64,000 nucleotides of DNA from Syntrophomonas sp. DTU019. GTDB taxonomy: Bacteria > Bacillota > Syntrophomonadia > Syntrophomonadales > Syntrophomonadaceae. This document shows positions 26,342 through 35,437 of the stretch, one piece after another (positions within the stretch are counted from its first letter, which is position 1; the number at the start of each line of letters is the position of its first letter). The translations under genes and the position numbers were made by a program. The stretch covers positions 1 to 64,000 of the forward strand of contig CAJYDM010000001.1 of NCBI GenBank assembly GCA_913757435.1, written 5' to 3'. The notes under the pieces are model-generated. The model was not told where the DNA came from. It ran no database searches and saw nothing but the letters and a program-made list of their open reading frames with translations.

Positions 26342-27199
26342 CTATTTTTTGCTGTAATCATAGAAGCCTTTGCCGGTCTTCATCCCCAGCCAGCCAGCGC
26401 GCACCATTTGTTTCAGGGGCGCAGCGGGACGGTATTTCTGATCACCGGTCTCCGCGTGCAGTGTCTCCAACACCGCCAGGGCGATATCTGCACCTACCAG
26501 GTCGCTCAGGGTCAAAGGACCCATAGGCCAACCGGCGCCTAGTTTCATAGCGGTGTCAATATCCTCGGCGCTGGCCAGGCCTTCATTTAGGATGAAGGCT
26601 GCTTCATTTATGCTTGGCACCAGAATACGGTTGACCACAAATCCTGGCCCTTCCTTGACTAGAACCGGGGTCTTGCCTATAGCCTTGGATAATTCCATTA
26701 CGATATCGATGGTTTCCTGGGAGGTCTGGGCGGCGGGAATCACTTCTATCAGTTTCATCACATTGGCAGGATTGAAAAAGTGCATACCGATAACCTTGGC
26801 GGAGCGTTTGGTTATCGCAGCGATTTCGGTAATGGAAAGTGATGAAGTATTGGTGGCTATAATGATGTCGGGCTTGAGGATGGCGTCCAGGCGAGTGTAG
26901 ACATCCTTTTTGATCTCCATTTTTTCAAAAACGCATTCTATAATAAAATCTGCTTCAGCAAGCTTTTCAAATTCACCGCTGGGCTCGATCTTGGCAGTAA
27001 TAGCTTCAGCAGTGCCGGCCGGCACCTTGCCCTTTTCTTCCTGTTTGGCCAGGCTCTTGCCGATGGCCTTGATAGCCCGATCACAGTATTCTGGATAAAT
27101 GTCAAACAGTATCACTTCTTTCCCTGCAGCAGCCAGAGCCCAGGCAATGCCTTGTCCCATCGTGCCAGCACCCATTACCGCGATTTTGTTTAATTCCAT
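26342..27199 (-). CDS. hbd: 3-hydroxybutyryl-CoA dehydrogenase
   Basis: A 285-residue NAD-dependent enzyme. Rossmann motif GAGTMGQGIAWALAAAG at the N-terminus, catalytic His in GMHFFNPANVMKLIEVI, and NTSSLSITEIA are typical. The C-terminal domain has GPGFVVNRILVPSINEA. It oxidises (S)-3-hydroxybutyryl-CoA to acetoacetyl-CoA. It is first in the hbd-crt-thl-acd-CoA-transferase operon, with AAGGAGGAAG ahead of the ATG and a sigma-54-like element about 110 bases upstream. Confidence 0.94.
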   Translation of the reverse strand: MELNKIAVMGAGTMGQGIAWALAAAGKEVILFDIYPEYCDRAIKAIGKSLAKQEEKGKVPAGTAEAITAKIEPSGEFEKLAEADFIIECVFEKMEIKKDVYTRLDAILKPDIIIATNTSSLSITEIAAITKRSAKVIGMHFFNPANVMKLIEVIPAAQTSQETIDIVMELSKAIGKTPVLVKEGPGFVVNRILVPSINEAAFILNEGLASAEDIDTAMKLGAGWPMGPLTLSDLVGADIALAVLETLHAETGDQKYRPAAPLKQMVRAGWLGMKTGKGFYDYSKK

Positions 27200-27309
27200 T
27201 TATTTCTTCCTCCTTGCATAAATCGTTGTTAATCTTTCTACAGATTGCGTTTTGCGTTAAAGCCCTTTTATCACCTCCTAATAATGAACTGGGTCTGTAT
27301 TGGGACCTA

Positions 27310-27326
27310 TTCAATAATCGTGCCAG
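27310..27326 (-). promoter_or_regulatory. Sigma-54-like promoter of the hbd operon
   Basis: The minus strand reads CTGGCACGATTATTGAA. The -24 half is full consensus (CTGGCACGA) and the spacing is right, but the -12 half has TTGA in place of TTGC. It points at hbd, giving a leader of about 100 bases. The -12 deviation makes it weaker or questionable. Confidence 0.5.
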
Positions 27327-27535
27327 ACACCGGGCAATCTGCCCAAAGGCCTATATTACGGGTTCCTTTAGTGTTACCGGTGGCTTCCCGCCTCGATATC
27401 AAGGGCGCCAGTAAGCCGTATCTCACCTATTCCGAATGGCCTTTTCAATATTTCTCGGGCAACACCTGGAAAGGTCAGCATTTGCAGGTTCATCCCAATT
27501 TGAGAGGATGTCTCTTAAAAGAGGAGACCGGATGC

Positions 27536-27579
27536 AAAAAGGGGATCTGAGCCAGCCCGAGCTACCCCGGACTGGCTCA
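27536..27579 (-). terminator. Terminator after the long acyl-CoA dehydrogenase gene
   Basis: TGAGCCAG pairs with CTGGCTCA (27572-27579 with 27548-27555) around a GC-rich loop, and T5 follows on the minus strand after a short CCCC. It separates the 612-residue dehydrogenase gene from the hbd operon. The rest of the 27.2-27.6 kb gap holds no gene I can support. Confidence 0.6.
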
Positions 27580-27614
27580 AACTCGGTTAGGTGTAGGGAA
27601 TATGGGCTGCCACT

Positions 27615-29453
27615 TTAATAATTAAAAGACTCACTGGGAATATCCACAACTGAAGTATCTTCACTGGCCAATAACTCAGCGATCAGCCATACATTGGGAA
27701 CAACATTGAGCAGATAATACCGGGCCGCTTCCACTTTGCCTTGATAAAAGGCCCGATCATAATGATCAGCTGGCAATTCCCCGAGACGCTTTTGGGCCAG
27801 GCAAGCCTGGTCAAGAATAAGATAGGCCCCGTATAGCTGGGCAGTAGCTGTAAGAATTCGCCGGGCATACACTGCAACCAGATTCATTTGCTGATTGCTG
27901 GCAAGCTTCAGCAATATTTTCTGCATCTGTCGGTAAGCAGTTAATGCCTTTTCTAGATTGGCGAATTCCCGGGTAAATTGCCCCTCATTTCGCGGGGCGG
28001 AGCAGAATTCTGCAATATTTTCAATAAAGGCCGTAAAAACGCTGCCTTTCTTCATAGTCATCTTGCGCCCCACCAAGTCTAGAGCCTGAATGTAATTGGT
28101 TCCCTCCCAGATGGAATAGATCTTGATGTCGCGGGCGATCTGCGCCACCGGGTATTCCTCGCAATAGCCGTAGCCGCCATAGGCCTGTATGGCTTCTCCA
28201 CACAGCCACCAGCCTTCATCACTGGGGTAGGCCTTGCATAATGGGGTGGTCACTTCAATCAGATCATTGGCCTTCTCACGCCGGGCAGGATCGGGGTCAT
28301 GGGCGCGCACGTCAAAGGCGAAATAGGTCTTATAAAGCATGGCGCGCATCACCTCAACATGGGCTTTGCCCATCAACAAGGTACGTTTGATGTCTTCATG
28401 CTTCATAATGGGTACCCGGCCGGATTTGGGGTCGGTCAGTAAGCGCCCCTGAATACGCTCGCGGCAATAATCGCGGGCGTTATAAAAGGCGTTAGCGATG
28501 CAGGACAAGGCCAGGTGCCCGGTCTCCATGCGAGCCATATTCATCATCTGAAACATCATGGCCATGCCCTGCCCCTTGCCTTCGTTTTCCAGGGGATTGA
28601 CTCCTAAGAGCCAGCCCCGGCATGCGTCATTCTCTCCGAAACTGAGGGCGGCGGTAACCGAACCGGCCTGTCCCAATTTGTGCTCCACCCCGGTAGTCTG
28701 TACGTCATTGCCAGAAAAACTGCCATCATCATTAACCCAGTACTTGGGTACGACAAACAAAGATATGCCTGCAGTTCCGGGTCGGGCGCCTTCTACTCGG
28801 GCCAGATAGAGATGAATAATATTCTCGGTGAAATCATTGTCCCCGCCGGTTATGAATATCTTCTGCCCTTTTATCTTGAAAATCTCCGGGGTTTCGGTGG
28901 GATAAGCCCGAGACAGGATATCGCCCACATCAGAGCCTGCGCTGGGTTCAGTTAAGCACATGGTTCCCGACCAGGTTCCGTCCATCAGTTTGGGTAAAAA
29001 CATATCTTTTAACCGACGGCTGCCAAAACTCTGGATCAAGCCGGCCGCGCCGCTGGTGAGGATGATGTACGGCCCAAAGGTAGGATTTGCTGCATTAAAC
29101 ATTTCCCAAACCATGGCATGCAAGATATGGGGCATAACCATAGCATCTTCAGATTCGTCAATATTGCTGGTACCCCAGCCTTCTCCCTGCAGTTTGGCAA
29201 ATAGAGGCCCGAAGCTGGGCGGGGTTTTGACCTGACCGTTTTCAAACCGCACCGGGTTTTTCTCGCCATCAGTATTTGTAGGTTCTATGACTTCTTTGCA
29301 CATTTTCAGAATCGGTGCTAAAAAGGTCTTGACCTCATCTTTGGAATAATAGGCCGCAAATCTTGGATAATTGAATATCTGCTCGGTAGGCAGCCATTCC
29401 TGTAGAATGAATTCAAAGTCACGGGTATTTTGATAAGCAAAATTAGCTGACAT
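27615..29453 (-). CDS. Long-type acyl-CoA dehydrogenase with C-terminal extension
   Basis: A 612-residue acyl-CoA dehydrogenase about 230 residues longer than the short-chain type. Core motifs: MCLTEPSAGSDVGDILS, KIFITGGDNDFTENIIHLYL, MEVGHLALS-like segment METGHLALSCIANAFY, AYGGYGYCEEYPVAQIARDI and catalytic Glu in SIWEGTNYIQALDLVGRKM. The C-terminal 130 residues are a helical extension like that of longer-chain enzymes. It may act on another chain length than the 380-residue enzyme. GGAGGG precedes the ATG. It lies between two terminators, so it can be transcribed alone. Confidence 0.9.
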   Translation of the reverse strand: MSANFAYQNTRDFEFILQEWLPTEQIFNYPRFAAYYSKDEVKTFLAPILKMCKEVIEPTNTDGEKNPVRFENGQVKTPPSFGPLFAKLQGEGWGTSNIDESEDAMVMPHILHAMVWEMFNAANPTFGPYIILTSGAAGLIQSFGSRRLKDMFLPKLMDGTWSGTMCLTEPSAGSDVGDILSRAYPTETPEIFKIKGQKIFITGGDNDFTENIIHLYLARVEGARPGTAGISLFVVPKYWVNDDGSFSGNDVQTTGVEHKLGQAGSVTAALSFGENDACRGWLLGVNPLENEGKGQGMAMMFQMMNMARMETGHLALSCIANAFYNARDYCRERIQGRLLTDPKSGRVPIMKHEDIKRTLLMGKAHVEVMRAMLYKTYFAFDVRAHDPDPARREKANDLIEVTTPLCKAYPSDEGWWLCGEAIQAYGGYGYCEEYPVAQIARDIKIYSIWEGTNYIQALDLVGRKMTMKKGSVFTAFIENIAEFCSAPRNEGQFTREFANLEKALTAYRQMQKILLKLASNQQMNLVAVYARRILTATAQLYGAYLILDQACLAQKRLGELPADHYDRAFYQGKVEAARYYLLNVVPNVWLIAELLASEDTSVVDIPSESFNY

Positions 29454-29511
29454 TTTGAAATTCCCTCCGTTCCCAGGCTGCTATTCTCGATCAAGAACAG
29501 CAATCCAGTAT

Positions 29512-29555
29512 AAAAAGCCGAGCCGGGTGGCGGCAGCTTGCACAACCGCCACCCG
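29512..29555 (-). terminator. Terminator after thiolase copy 2
   Basis: CGGGTGGCGG pairs perfectly with CCGCCACCCG across 12 bases, followed by GCTCGGCTTTTTAT on the minus strand. Confidence 0.8.
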
Positions 29556-29626
29556 TATACCAAAAAAGAGGAGAGGTATATGGTTAAGGGTTAATTGGGT
29601 AATCTGGTAATCACAGGCCTTGCCAT

Positions 29627-30835
29627 TTATATATCCCTGGTCCACAGCGAGGCCATGGCCGGGCCGCCACCCACGCACAGGGAAGCTCCCCCAACGGTGA
29701 GGCTCAATCTTTCCATTTCATAATAAAGGCTGACAATTATCCTGAGCGCGGTGCATCCCACCGGATGTCCCAGGGCGATTCCAGAGCCGTTGTGGTTGGT
29801 CTTTTCTAGATCGATCTTCAATCCAAAATCCTCCTGAATCATACGCTCAACCCCGATGAACTGTGCCGCGAAGGCTTCATTGATTTCCCAGTACTCCACG
29901 TCGTCATACGCCATTTCCGCCTGTTTAAGGCATTTGGGTATGGCTACCGCGGGACCCAGCCCCATGACCTTGGCTTCCACCCCTTCGGTGCAGACGTTGA
30001 TCAACTTCATCAATGGTTTGATACCCAGCTCTTCAGCCTTCTGTTTGGTCATGAAAATAGCTGCCGCCGATCCGTCATTAATACCGGAGGCATTGGCTGC
30101 AGTCACCACCCCATCTTTTTTAAACGCCGGGGGCAGCTTGCTCATGGTCTCCAAACTGGCTCCGTTAATAGGATGCTCGTCATTTTCGAAGCTGATACTG
30201 CCTTTTTTGGTCTTGATATTTACAGGAACAATTTCCCTCTTAAAACGCCCTTCGGCTATGGCCTGCGCAGCCCGCTTGTGGCTTAAGACCGCCAGTTCAT
30301 CACATTCAGCCCTGGTAATGCCGTATTTTTCGGCCACAATCTCTGCGGTCAGGCCCATATGGCCACCTGCTAAAGCGCATATCAAGCCATCTGATAACAT
30401 GGCATCCTGGGCTTTGCTATCCCCCATGCGAAATCCGCTGCGCCCCTGTTGCAGAATATAGGGGATGTTGCTCATACTCTCTGTGCCTACTACCAGAGCG
30501 ATTTCGGTCTTGCCCAGGGCCAGGCTGTATGCCGCCACCTCTACAGCCCTCATGCCTGAGGCGCAATTCTGACTGAGCATGGTCGATCCGGAACGAGGGT
30601 CCATACCTATAGCCATAGCCACCTGCCGGGGAGGCAGGGAACCATTGCCGTGATGCAGGCACATCCCCATTACTATTTCGTCGATCATTTTAGAGTCGAG
30701 GCCGGCCCGCCTGATGGCTTCAGTCGCAGTGATCACCGATAACTCGTTGGCTCTGACCGATTTTAGTGATCCCAGGAAGTCTCCAATGGGGGTGCGGCAG
30801 GCGCTGACCATTACAATTTCATTGATTGCTGACAT
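29627..30835 (-). CDS. Acetyl-CoA acetyltransferase (thiolase), copy 2
   Basis: A 402-residue thiolase closely related to copy 1 over its full length. Nucleophile Cys in QNCASGMRAVEVAA, INEAFAAQFIGVERM, and GSGIALGHPVGCTALRIIVS. Both copies share KKGGVV/KKDGVVTAANASGIND. It is transcribed from its own sigma-54 promoter only 26-50 bases upstream and ends in its own terminator, so the two thiolases are separately regulated. AGGAGGAAAA precedes the ATG. Confidence 0.93.
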   Translation of the reverse strand: MSAINEIVMVSACRTPIGDFLGSLKSVRANELSVITATEAIRRAGLDSKMIDEIVMGMCLHHGNGSLPPRQVAMAIGMDPRSGSTMLSQNCASGMRAVEVAAYSLALGKTEIALVVGTESMSNIPYILQQGRSGFRMGDSKAQDAMLSDGLICALAGGHMGLTAEIVAEKYGITRAECDELAVLSHKRAAQAIAEGRFKREIVPVNIKTKKGSISFENDEHPINGASLETMSKLPPAFKKDGVVTAANASGINDGSAAAIFMTKQKAEELGIKPLMKLINVCTEGVEAKVMGLGPAVAIPKCLKQAEMAYDDVEYWEINEAFAAQFIGVERMIQEDFGLKIDLEKTNHNGSGIALGHPVGCTALRIIVSLYYEMERLSLTVGGASLCVGGGPAMASLWTRDI

Positions 30836-30871
30836 GCATTTTCCTCCTCCTAATCCTTTTCAGATCAATAG

Positions 30872-30888
30872 AGCAATAAGCATGCCAA
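30872..30888 (-). promoter_or_regulatory. Sigma-54 promoter of thiolase copy 2
   Basis: The minus strand reads TTGGCATGCTTATTGCT: GG and GC are 10 bases apart and both halves are near consensus. Predicted transcription start near 30861 gives a leader of about 26 bases that contains the AGGAGG site. An inverted repeat ATCGC-TTAAT-GCGAT at 31013-31027, about 150 bases upstream, is a possible enhancer site. Confidence 0.7.
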
Positions 30889-31159
30889 AGAAACCCGATA
30901 GGGGACAATTCCCGGAATAACGGGCTTTATAAGCTGAGAAAACATGTTTGGCCGCGACTTAAGAACCGCTATTTTATCCTATTCTGGGAAAGGGTAAAAC
31001 ATTGAGGCATTGATCGCTTAATGCGATATTCGGTGTTTTGGGGATTTGAGGGGCAAGGAGGTAGTCTTCCAAAACAGGAGAAACTTGGCGCACCATTTTA
31101 TCTGGAATCATTTCTTCAGTAGGTCGCCTTACTTTTATATCGATGTGGTGATAGATCAG

Positions 31160-33280
31160 TCATCGGTTAAGTCCGTATTTATCAAGTTTGCGGTATAGGG
31201 CTGAGCTGTGAATGCCCAGGATCTTGGCGGTTTTGGATCGATTGCCGCCGGTTTTATTCAGGGTGCGGGCAATGATCTCTTTTTCTATCATTTCCACAGT
31301 TTGGGTAAGCCCCTGTTCCAATTGCTGCGGAATGACAAATGGAACAGCATCTCGCGGGGATAGAGAAGGAAAATGTGCAGGTTCTAAACGGTTGCAGGTC
31401 TCCATGCTGGCCAAATTTACGGCCCGCTCCAGCAAATTTTCCAATTCGCGTACATTTCCCGGCCAGGAATAACCCTGCAGGAGTTGCAATGCTTGAACAG
31501 AGATATCGGCAACATTAGTCTCCAAATTGCGGTTTATACGATTGAGCAGATCGTCTACCAGCATAGGCAGATCCCCGAGGCGCTTGCGCAAGGGAGGTAT
31601 CCGCAGCCTTACCACATTCAAACGATAATAAAGGTCCTCACGAAACTCACGCCTGGCCACCAACTCCTCCAGATCACGATTGGTGGCCGCTATAATGCGG
31701 GCATTGATCGCAATCGGAGTGGTGCCGCCCACCCTTTCTACCACCCTTTCCTGCAAAACCGAAAGCAATTTGGTCTGCATGGTAAGGGGCATATCACCGA
31801 TTTCGTCTAAAAACAGTGTGCCCCCTTTAGCCAACTCAAACTTTCCAGGCTTGCCGCCTTTCTTAGCCCCGGTGAAAGCACCTTCCTCATAACCAAAAAG
31901 TTCGGATTCCAAAAGGTTTTCTGGCAGAGCGGCGCAATTTATGCGAATAAACGGCCCAAAGGAACGGCTGCTGGCATCATGGATGGACTGGGCGAACATT
32001 TCCTTGCCGGTACCGCTTTCACCGGTGATCAATAGAGTGGATGAAGTAGCTGCGAATTGGCGGGCCATGTCTTTGGTCAATGAGAATTCGGCACTGTCAC
32101 CGACCAGGTCGGCAAACTGCCAGCGGGTGCGGTACATCGACCAAACCTCGTTCTTATAAATGTTCAATTCCTTTTCGATCTGCTCCAGCTTGCGGCTCAT
32201 GATCTTAGCCCCGGACATATCCAAAGCCACACTATGTCCTATAGCCCCGATTATCTCACCGTTTCTCACAATAGGCTGGCGGTTGACTACCATCTCACGG
32301 CCATTAACGGCCCAGTAGTCCGCCTGATAAACTTTGCCGGTTTTCAAGACTTCCGGTAGTTTAGACTGGGGAGTGATCTCCAGGATGTGCTTGCCTATTA
32401 CGTCGGAGCGCTTTTTTCCCAGGGTATCGAGATAAGTTTGGTTCATGAAGGTTATCGTGGCGTTCTTATCAACGATCACATACGCCAGGTAGGGGCTCTC
32501 GATCAATCCGTTGATAACCGTCACAAATCGTTGTTCGCTTTCTTCCAACATATTCATCAATATCTGAGCACCGGACATGTCCAGAACGAAATAGTGAGCG
32601 ATGGCGCCAGTTATTTCTCCATCCATTCTGATAGGCATGCGGGTAACCAGGGTTTCCTGGCCATTGATATGCCAGAGTTTGGCATTATCGATGCGCCCGG
32701 TGCGGAGCACCTCCGGCAGCTCTGAATTAGGGATGATATCCAGGATATAGTGGTTTAGAGCGGCTTCTTTGGGTAAATCGCCGAGCAATTTCAGGAAAGG
32801 GGAATTGATGCGGGTTATAAGGCCATCCTTATCCACCATCACGAACCCGATATGAGGGTTTTCAAAGAGTGTATCCAGGATTACAGAAAATTCATGTTCG
32901 GTCTGTTGGAGGCGTTTCATTATGGCCTGGGCCCCGGACATATCGAGGAACAGGCTGCGGGATAAGGCCCCTACCACCTCTCCCTTGTGTACAATGGGCA
33001 GAGCAGTAACAATAGTCTCCTGGCCGTTTATGGAACATATGTCGGCGCTTACCACCCGTCCGGTTTTTAAAACCCTCGGCAACTGACATTCAGGGATGAC
33101 ATCCAGAATATATCTTCCCAGTACATCTTCTTTACGTAGTTGCAGAACATCTAGCAAAGTCTGGTTGATGTTTCTGATAAAGCCCGCTTTATCCACGATC
33201 ACATAGAACATGTACCAGCTTTCAATAAGCCCGTTCAATACCTCGGCAATCTCTTCAAAGTCTAAGGGCCATTCTGACAA
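31160..33280 (-). CDS. Sigma-54-dependent activator with three PAS domains (PAS3-AAA+-Fis)
   Basis: A 706-residue enhancer-binding protein. The N-terminal 370 residues are three closely similar PAS repeats of about 120 residues, each ending in LDMSGAxxxM (near 113, 234 and 354) and each with LPxVLxTG followed by NGxE. Then a sigma-54 AAA+ domain: Walker A GESGTGKE (420-427), GAFTGA loop for sigma-54 contact (467-472), Walker [12 protein letters not shown], sensor [12 protein letters not shown]. The C-terminal Fis-type HTH is [23 protein letters not shown] start at TTG 33280 after GGAGGTGAT. It directly precedes the thiolase with a sigma-54 promoter and is the natural candidate regulator of the beta-oxidation genes. 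The PAS ligand is unknown. Confidence 0.92.
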   Translation of the reverse strand: MSEWPLDFEEIAEVLNGLIESWYMFYVIVDKAGFIRNINQTLLDVLQLRKEDVLGRYILDVIPECQLPRVLKTGRVVSADICSINGQETIVTALPIVHKGEVVGALSRSLFLDMSGAQAIMKRLQQTEHEFSVILDTLFENPHIGFVMVDKDGLITRINSPFLKLLGDLPKEAALNHYILDIIPNSELPEVLRTGRIDNAKLWHINGQETLVTRMPIRMDGEITGAIAHYFVLDMSGAQILMNMLEESEQRFVTVINGLIESPYLAYVIVDKNATITFMNQTYLDTLGKKRSDVIGKHILEITPQSKLPEVLKTGKVYQADYWAVNGREMVVNRQPIVRNGEIIGAIGHSVALDMSGAKIMSRKLEQIEKELNIYKNEVWSMYRTRWQFADLVGDSAEFSLTKDMARQFAATSSTLLITGESGTGKEMFAQSIHDASSRSFGPFIRINCAALPENLLESELFGYEEGAFTGAKKGGKPGKFELAKGGTLFLDEIGDMPLTMQTKLLSVLQERVVERVGGTTPIAINARIIAATNRDLEELVARREFREDLYYRLNVVRLRIPPLRKRLGDLPMLVDDLLNRINRNLETNVADISVQALQLLQGYSWPGNVRELENLLERAVNLASMETCNRLEPAHFPSLSPRDAVPFVIPQQLEQGLTQTVEMIEKEIIARTLNKTGGNRSKTAKILGIHSSALYRKLDKYGLNR

Positions 33281-33489
33281 GCCTAGATCACCTCCACGCA
33301 ATACTTACCATAATATTGTGTCTTTCAACCTTAAGCCAGGCAGTATACCTGTTGCGAAATGTGTTATCCGATGCTTTAGAGGGCTTAATAGATGATTAGT
33401 CTAATTATAACTGAACGAGCCGGTAATTGATCGAAAACTCTTCGCTTGTGAAAATTATACTATAGTGGAAAATTGTTGTACCATGTTGT

Positions 33490-34032
33490 CTATAGCATGT
33501 GATTGCGGTACATTTCTTCCTGAAATATTGCAGCCGTATCCCACCAGCCGTAAGCGCGTTCCAAGGTTTTGAAGCCTTCGATCTCCAGGGTCCGGGTATA
33601 TACTATGGCGCCTCCCAGACTCTGATAAAAGCGCTGGTAGGGATTATCATGCAAGGCCCACACCATCAAAGAGTGTATCCCCATTTCCATCAAACGATTT
33701 CGGGCTGCAGCCACCAGGCGGGTGCCGATGCCTTTGCGCTGGAAGGCTTTTAGAACATATATTACATACAGTTCCCCTTTGAAGGGCAGATTGCCTACCC
33801 GTTCCGGGCCGAAGGCCGAAAATCCAACTATCCTACCATTTTCGGTTTCGGCTACCACTATGCCCTTGTCAGGAGAACTGATAACTTCTCTAGCATAACG
33901 GACCCGGTCAGGAACCGTCACCAGAGCGAGCTGATGCGGAGGCAGGATCCCATGATAGGTGCTGTTCCAGGTATCCACATTGACTCGGGCAATTCCAGCC
34001 GCATCAGACAGTTTTGCTTCTCTGATTAACAC
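33490..34032 (-). CDS. GNAT-family N-acetyltransferase
   Basis: A 180-residue acetyltransferase with the acetyl-CoA loop motif in VLKAFQRKGIGTRLVAAARNRL (R/QxxGxG/A type) and the preceding strand GELYVIYV. The N-terminus LIREAKLSDAAGIARVNVDTW is typical. Substrate unknown. It lies between the sigma-54 activator and a DUF362 protein on the same strand, about 35 bases after the latter, so the two may be cotranscribed. Confidence 0.85.
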   Translation of the reverse strand: MLIREAKLSDAAGIARVNVDTWNSTYHGILPPHQLALVTVPDRVRYAREVISSPDKGIVVAETENGRIVGFSAFGPERVGNLPFKGELYVIYVLKAFQRKGIGTRLVAAARNRLMEMGIHSLMVWALHDNPYQRFYQSLGGAIVYTRTLEIEGFKTLERAYGWWDTAAIFQEEMYRNHML

Positions 34033-34066
34033 AACAACCTCCTGCTGGCTTATTTACAATATAATA

Positions 34067-35227
34067 TTATAACACCGGTGGTTTTAGGTAATTAAATGCC
34101 TGCCCCAAAACCGGAATACGCAAAACGATGGCGCCTTCCGGGCACAATTCCTGACAGCAGTAACAGCGAATGCAGCAGTCATAATTATAGACGGGCGGAA
34201 CCTGGCGATCATTCTCGGAGTCCTCCTGCTGCCACTGCAGGGCTTTGGGGGACACCGGACAGACCTGCACACAAATCCCGCAACGAATGCAGGAGTTCTC
34301 TTGGATTTCGGGTCTTTCTACCACCGCATTACGCAGGCGGTGGTTAGCCATCTGCATGATTCTGCGGGCATGGGCCAGCTCGAAGTCGGCTGCCACCAAT
34401 GGGGTCATAGCATCTCCCAGGAGGGTGATGCCCTGTTTATCCATGACTCCCAGACCCAACTTTTGGCCGGTGCGGATCATCTCCACAGTCTCCGGCACCA
34501 CGCCCACCATCCTGGCCGCAGTAGCATCGATTGCGACCGGATCAGTGCTTAACAGTAACGCTCCGATCTTTCGTGGCTTGCCGTTACGGGGCCCATTGCC
34601 TTCCATGGCCATGATAGCATCCATTACAAACAGGCGTGGTGCTACCAACCGGGTCAGGTCCACCAGCATGGTTACGAATTGTGTCATTTCGGTGAGTTTG
34701 GCATGGTATTCCCCTTTGAGAAGACCGGGAATGCAGCCGAATTGGTTTTTTATGGCGCCGGTCAGGGTGGTGAGGGCATGCGCTTTCAGCTTAGGAAGGC
34801 TGATTATGCCCTGGCTGTGTGCAGCAGCCTGAGCGATGACAAAAGATTTGTGCTGAACTCCTGCCTCAAAGATGAGGCGCTCACCTACCTCAAAATTTCC
34901 AGTTTCGATGCCCATTTTATCAGCGACCATGGCCAATCCTGATTTTTTGGCGGCCCTGGCCATTTCGCCAATACCCGGAGAGTCTCCGTAGGTGAGCTGG
35001 GCTCCCTGCCTTTGGAAGGCCTGGGCAACTGCCGCGAACACCGCCGGATGAGTAGTGACACATCGTTCGGGAGGGTCAGCCGCCAGCAGATTGGGTTTCA
35101 AGAGGATTCTCTCCCCGGGGCGGGCAAATTGTTCCACCCCGCCCAACAAATCCAGGCCTCGGTTTACGGCAGCCTGCACCTTATCGCCCTGATAATCATC
35201 ACAGCGTATTATCGCTACTGTCGACAT
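34067..35227 (-). CDS. DUF362 domain protein with C-terminal 2[4Fe-4S] ferredoxin
   Basis: A 386-residue iron-sulfur protein. Residues 1-290 are a DUF362 domain (GERILLKPNLLAADPPERCV, THPAVFAAVAQAF, SLPKLKAHALTTLTGAIKN). The C-terminal ferredoxin has two cluster motifs: CIRCGICVQVCPVSPKAL and CCIRCYCCQELCPEGAI. The first has the usual CxxCxxCxxxCP. Function is unproven; such proteins occur with electron-transfer genes in anaerobes. ATG 35227 (MSTVAIIRCDDY) follows GAGGAGAAGAT, preferred over the frame opening 10 codons upstream. Confidence 0.85.
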   Translation of the reverse strand: MSTVAIIRCDDYQGDKVQAAVNRGLDLLGGVEQFARPGERILLKPNLLAADPPERCVTTHPAVFAAVAQAFQRQGAQLTYGDSPGIGEMARAAKKSGLAMVADKMGIETGNFEVGERLIFEAGVQHKSFVIAQAAAHSQGIISLPKLKAHALTTLTGAIKNQFGCIPGLLKGEYHAKLTEMTQFVTMLVDLTRLVAPRLFVMDAIMAMEGNGPRNGKPRKIGALLLSTDPVAIDATAARMVGVVPETVEMIRTGQKLGLGVMDKQGITLLGDAMTPLVAADFELAHARRIMQMANHRLRNAVVERPEIQENSCIRCGICVQVCPVSPKALQWQQEDSENDRQVPPVYNYDCCIRCYCCQELCPEGAIVLRIPVLGQAFNYLKPPVL

Positions 35228-35257
35228 ATCTTCTCCTCTGTAGATCGGTCTTGGCAC

Positions 35258-35437
35258 TATTACACCATTATAATTCTTTAAGTCTCCTTTGGGTACTCGA
35301 TAATTTTTCGGCCAAAACCTGACTTTCAGGCTAACGAAATTCCGTTAGAAAGCCATCCGCATAAATTGCAGATGGCCTGGTTGGATTATTTTACCCGGTT
35401 GATAGCATAAAAGTATAACTTAGGCTGCTATAGCCTA
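35258..35437. other. Intergenic hairpins
   Basis: Two small inverted repeats are visible: CTAACG/CGTTAG at about 35332-35349 and an imperfect GCCATC...GATGGC at about 35352-35377. The second could terminate the minus-strand lipoprotein gene only if it lay below 35438, which it does, but it has no good T-run. Confidence 0.35.
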
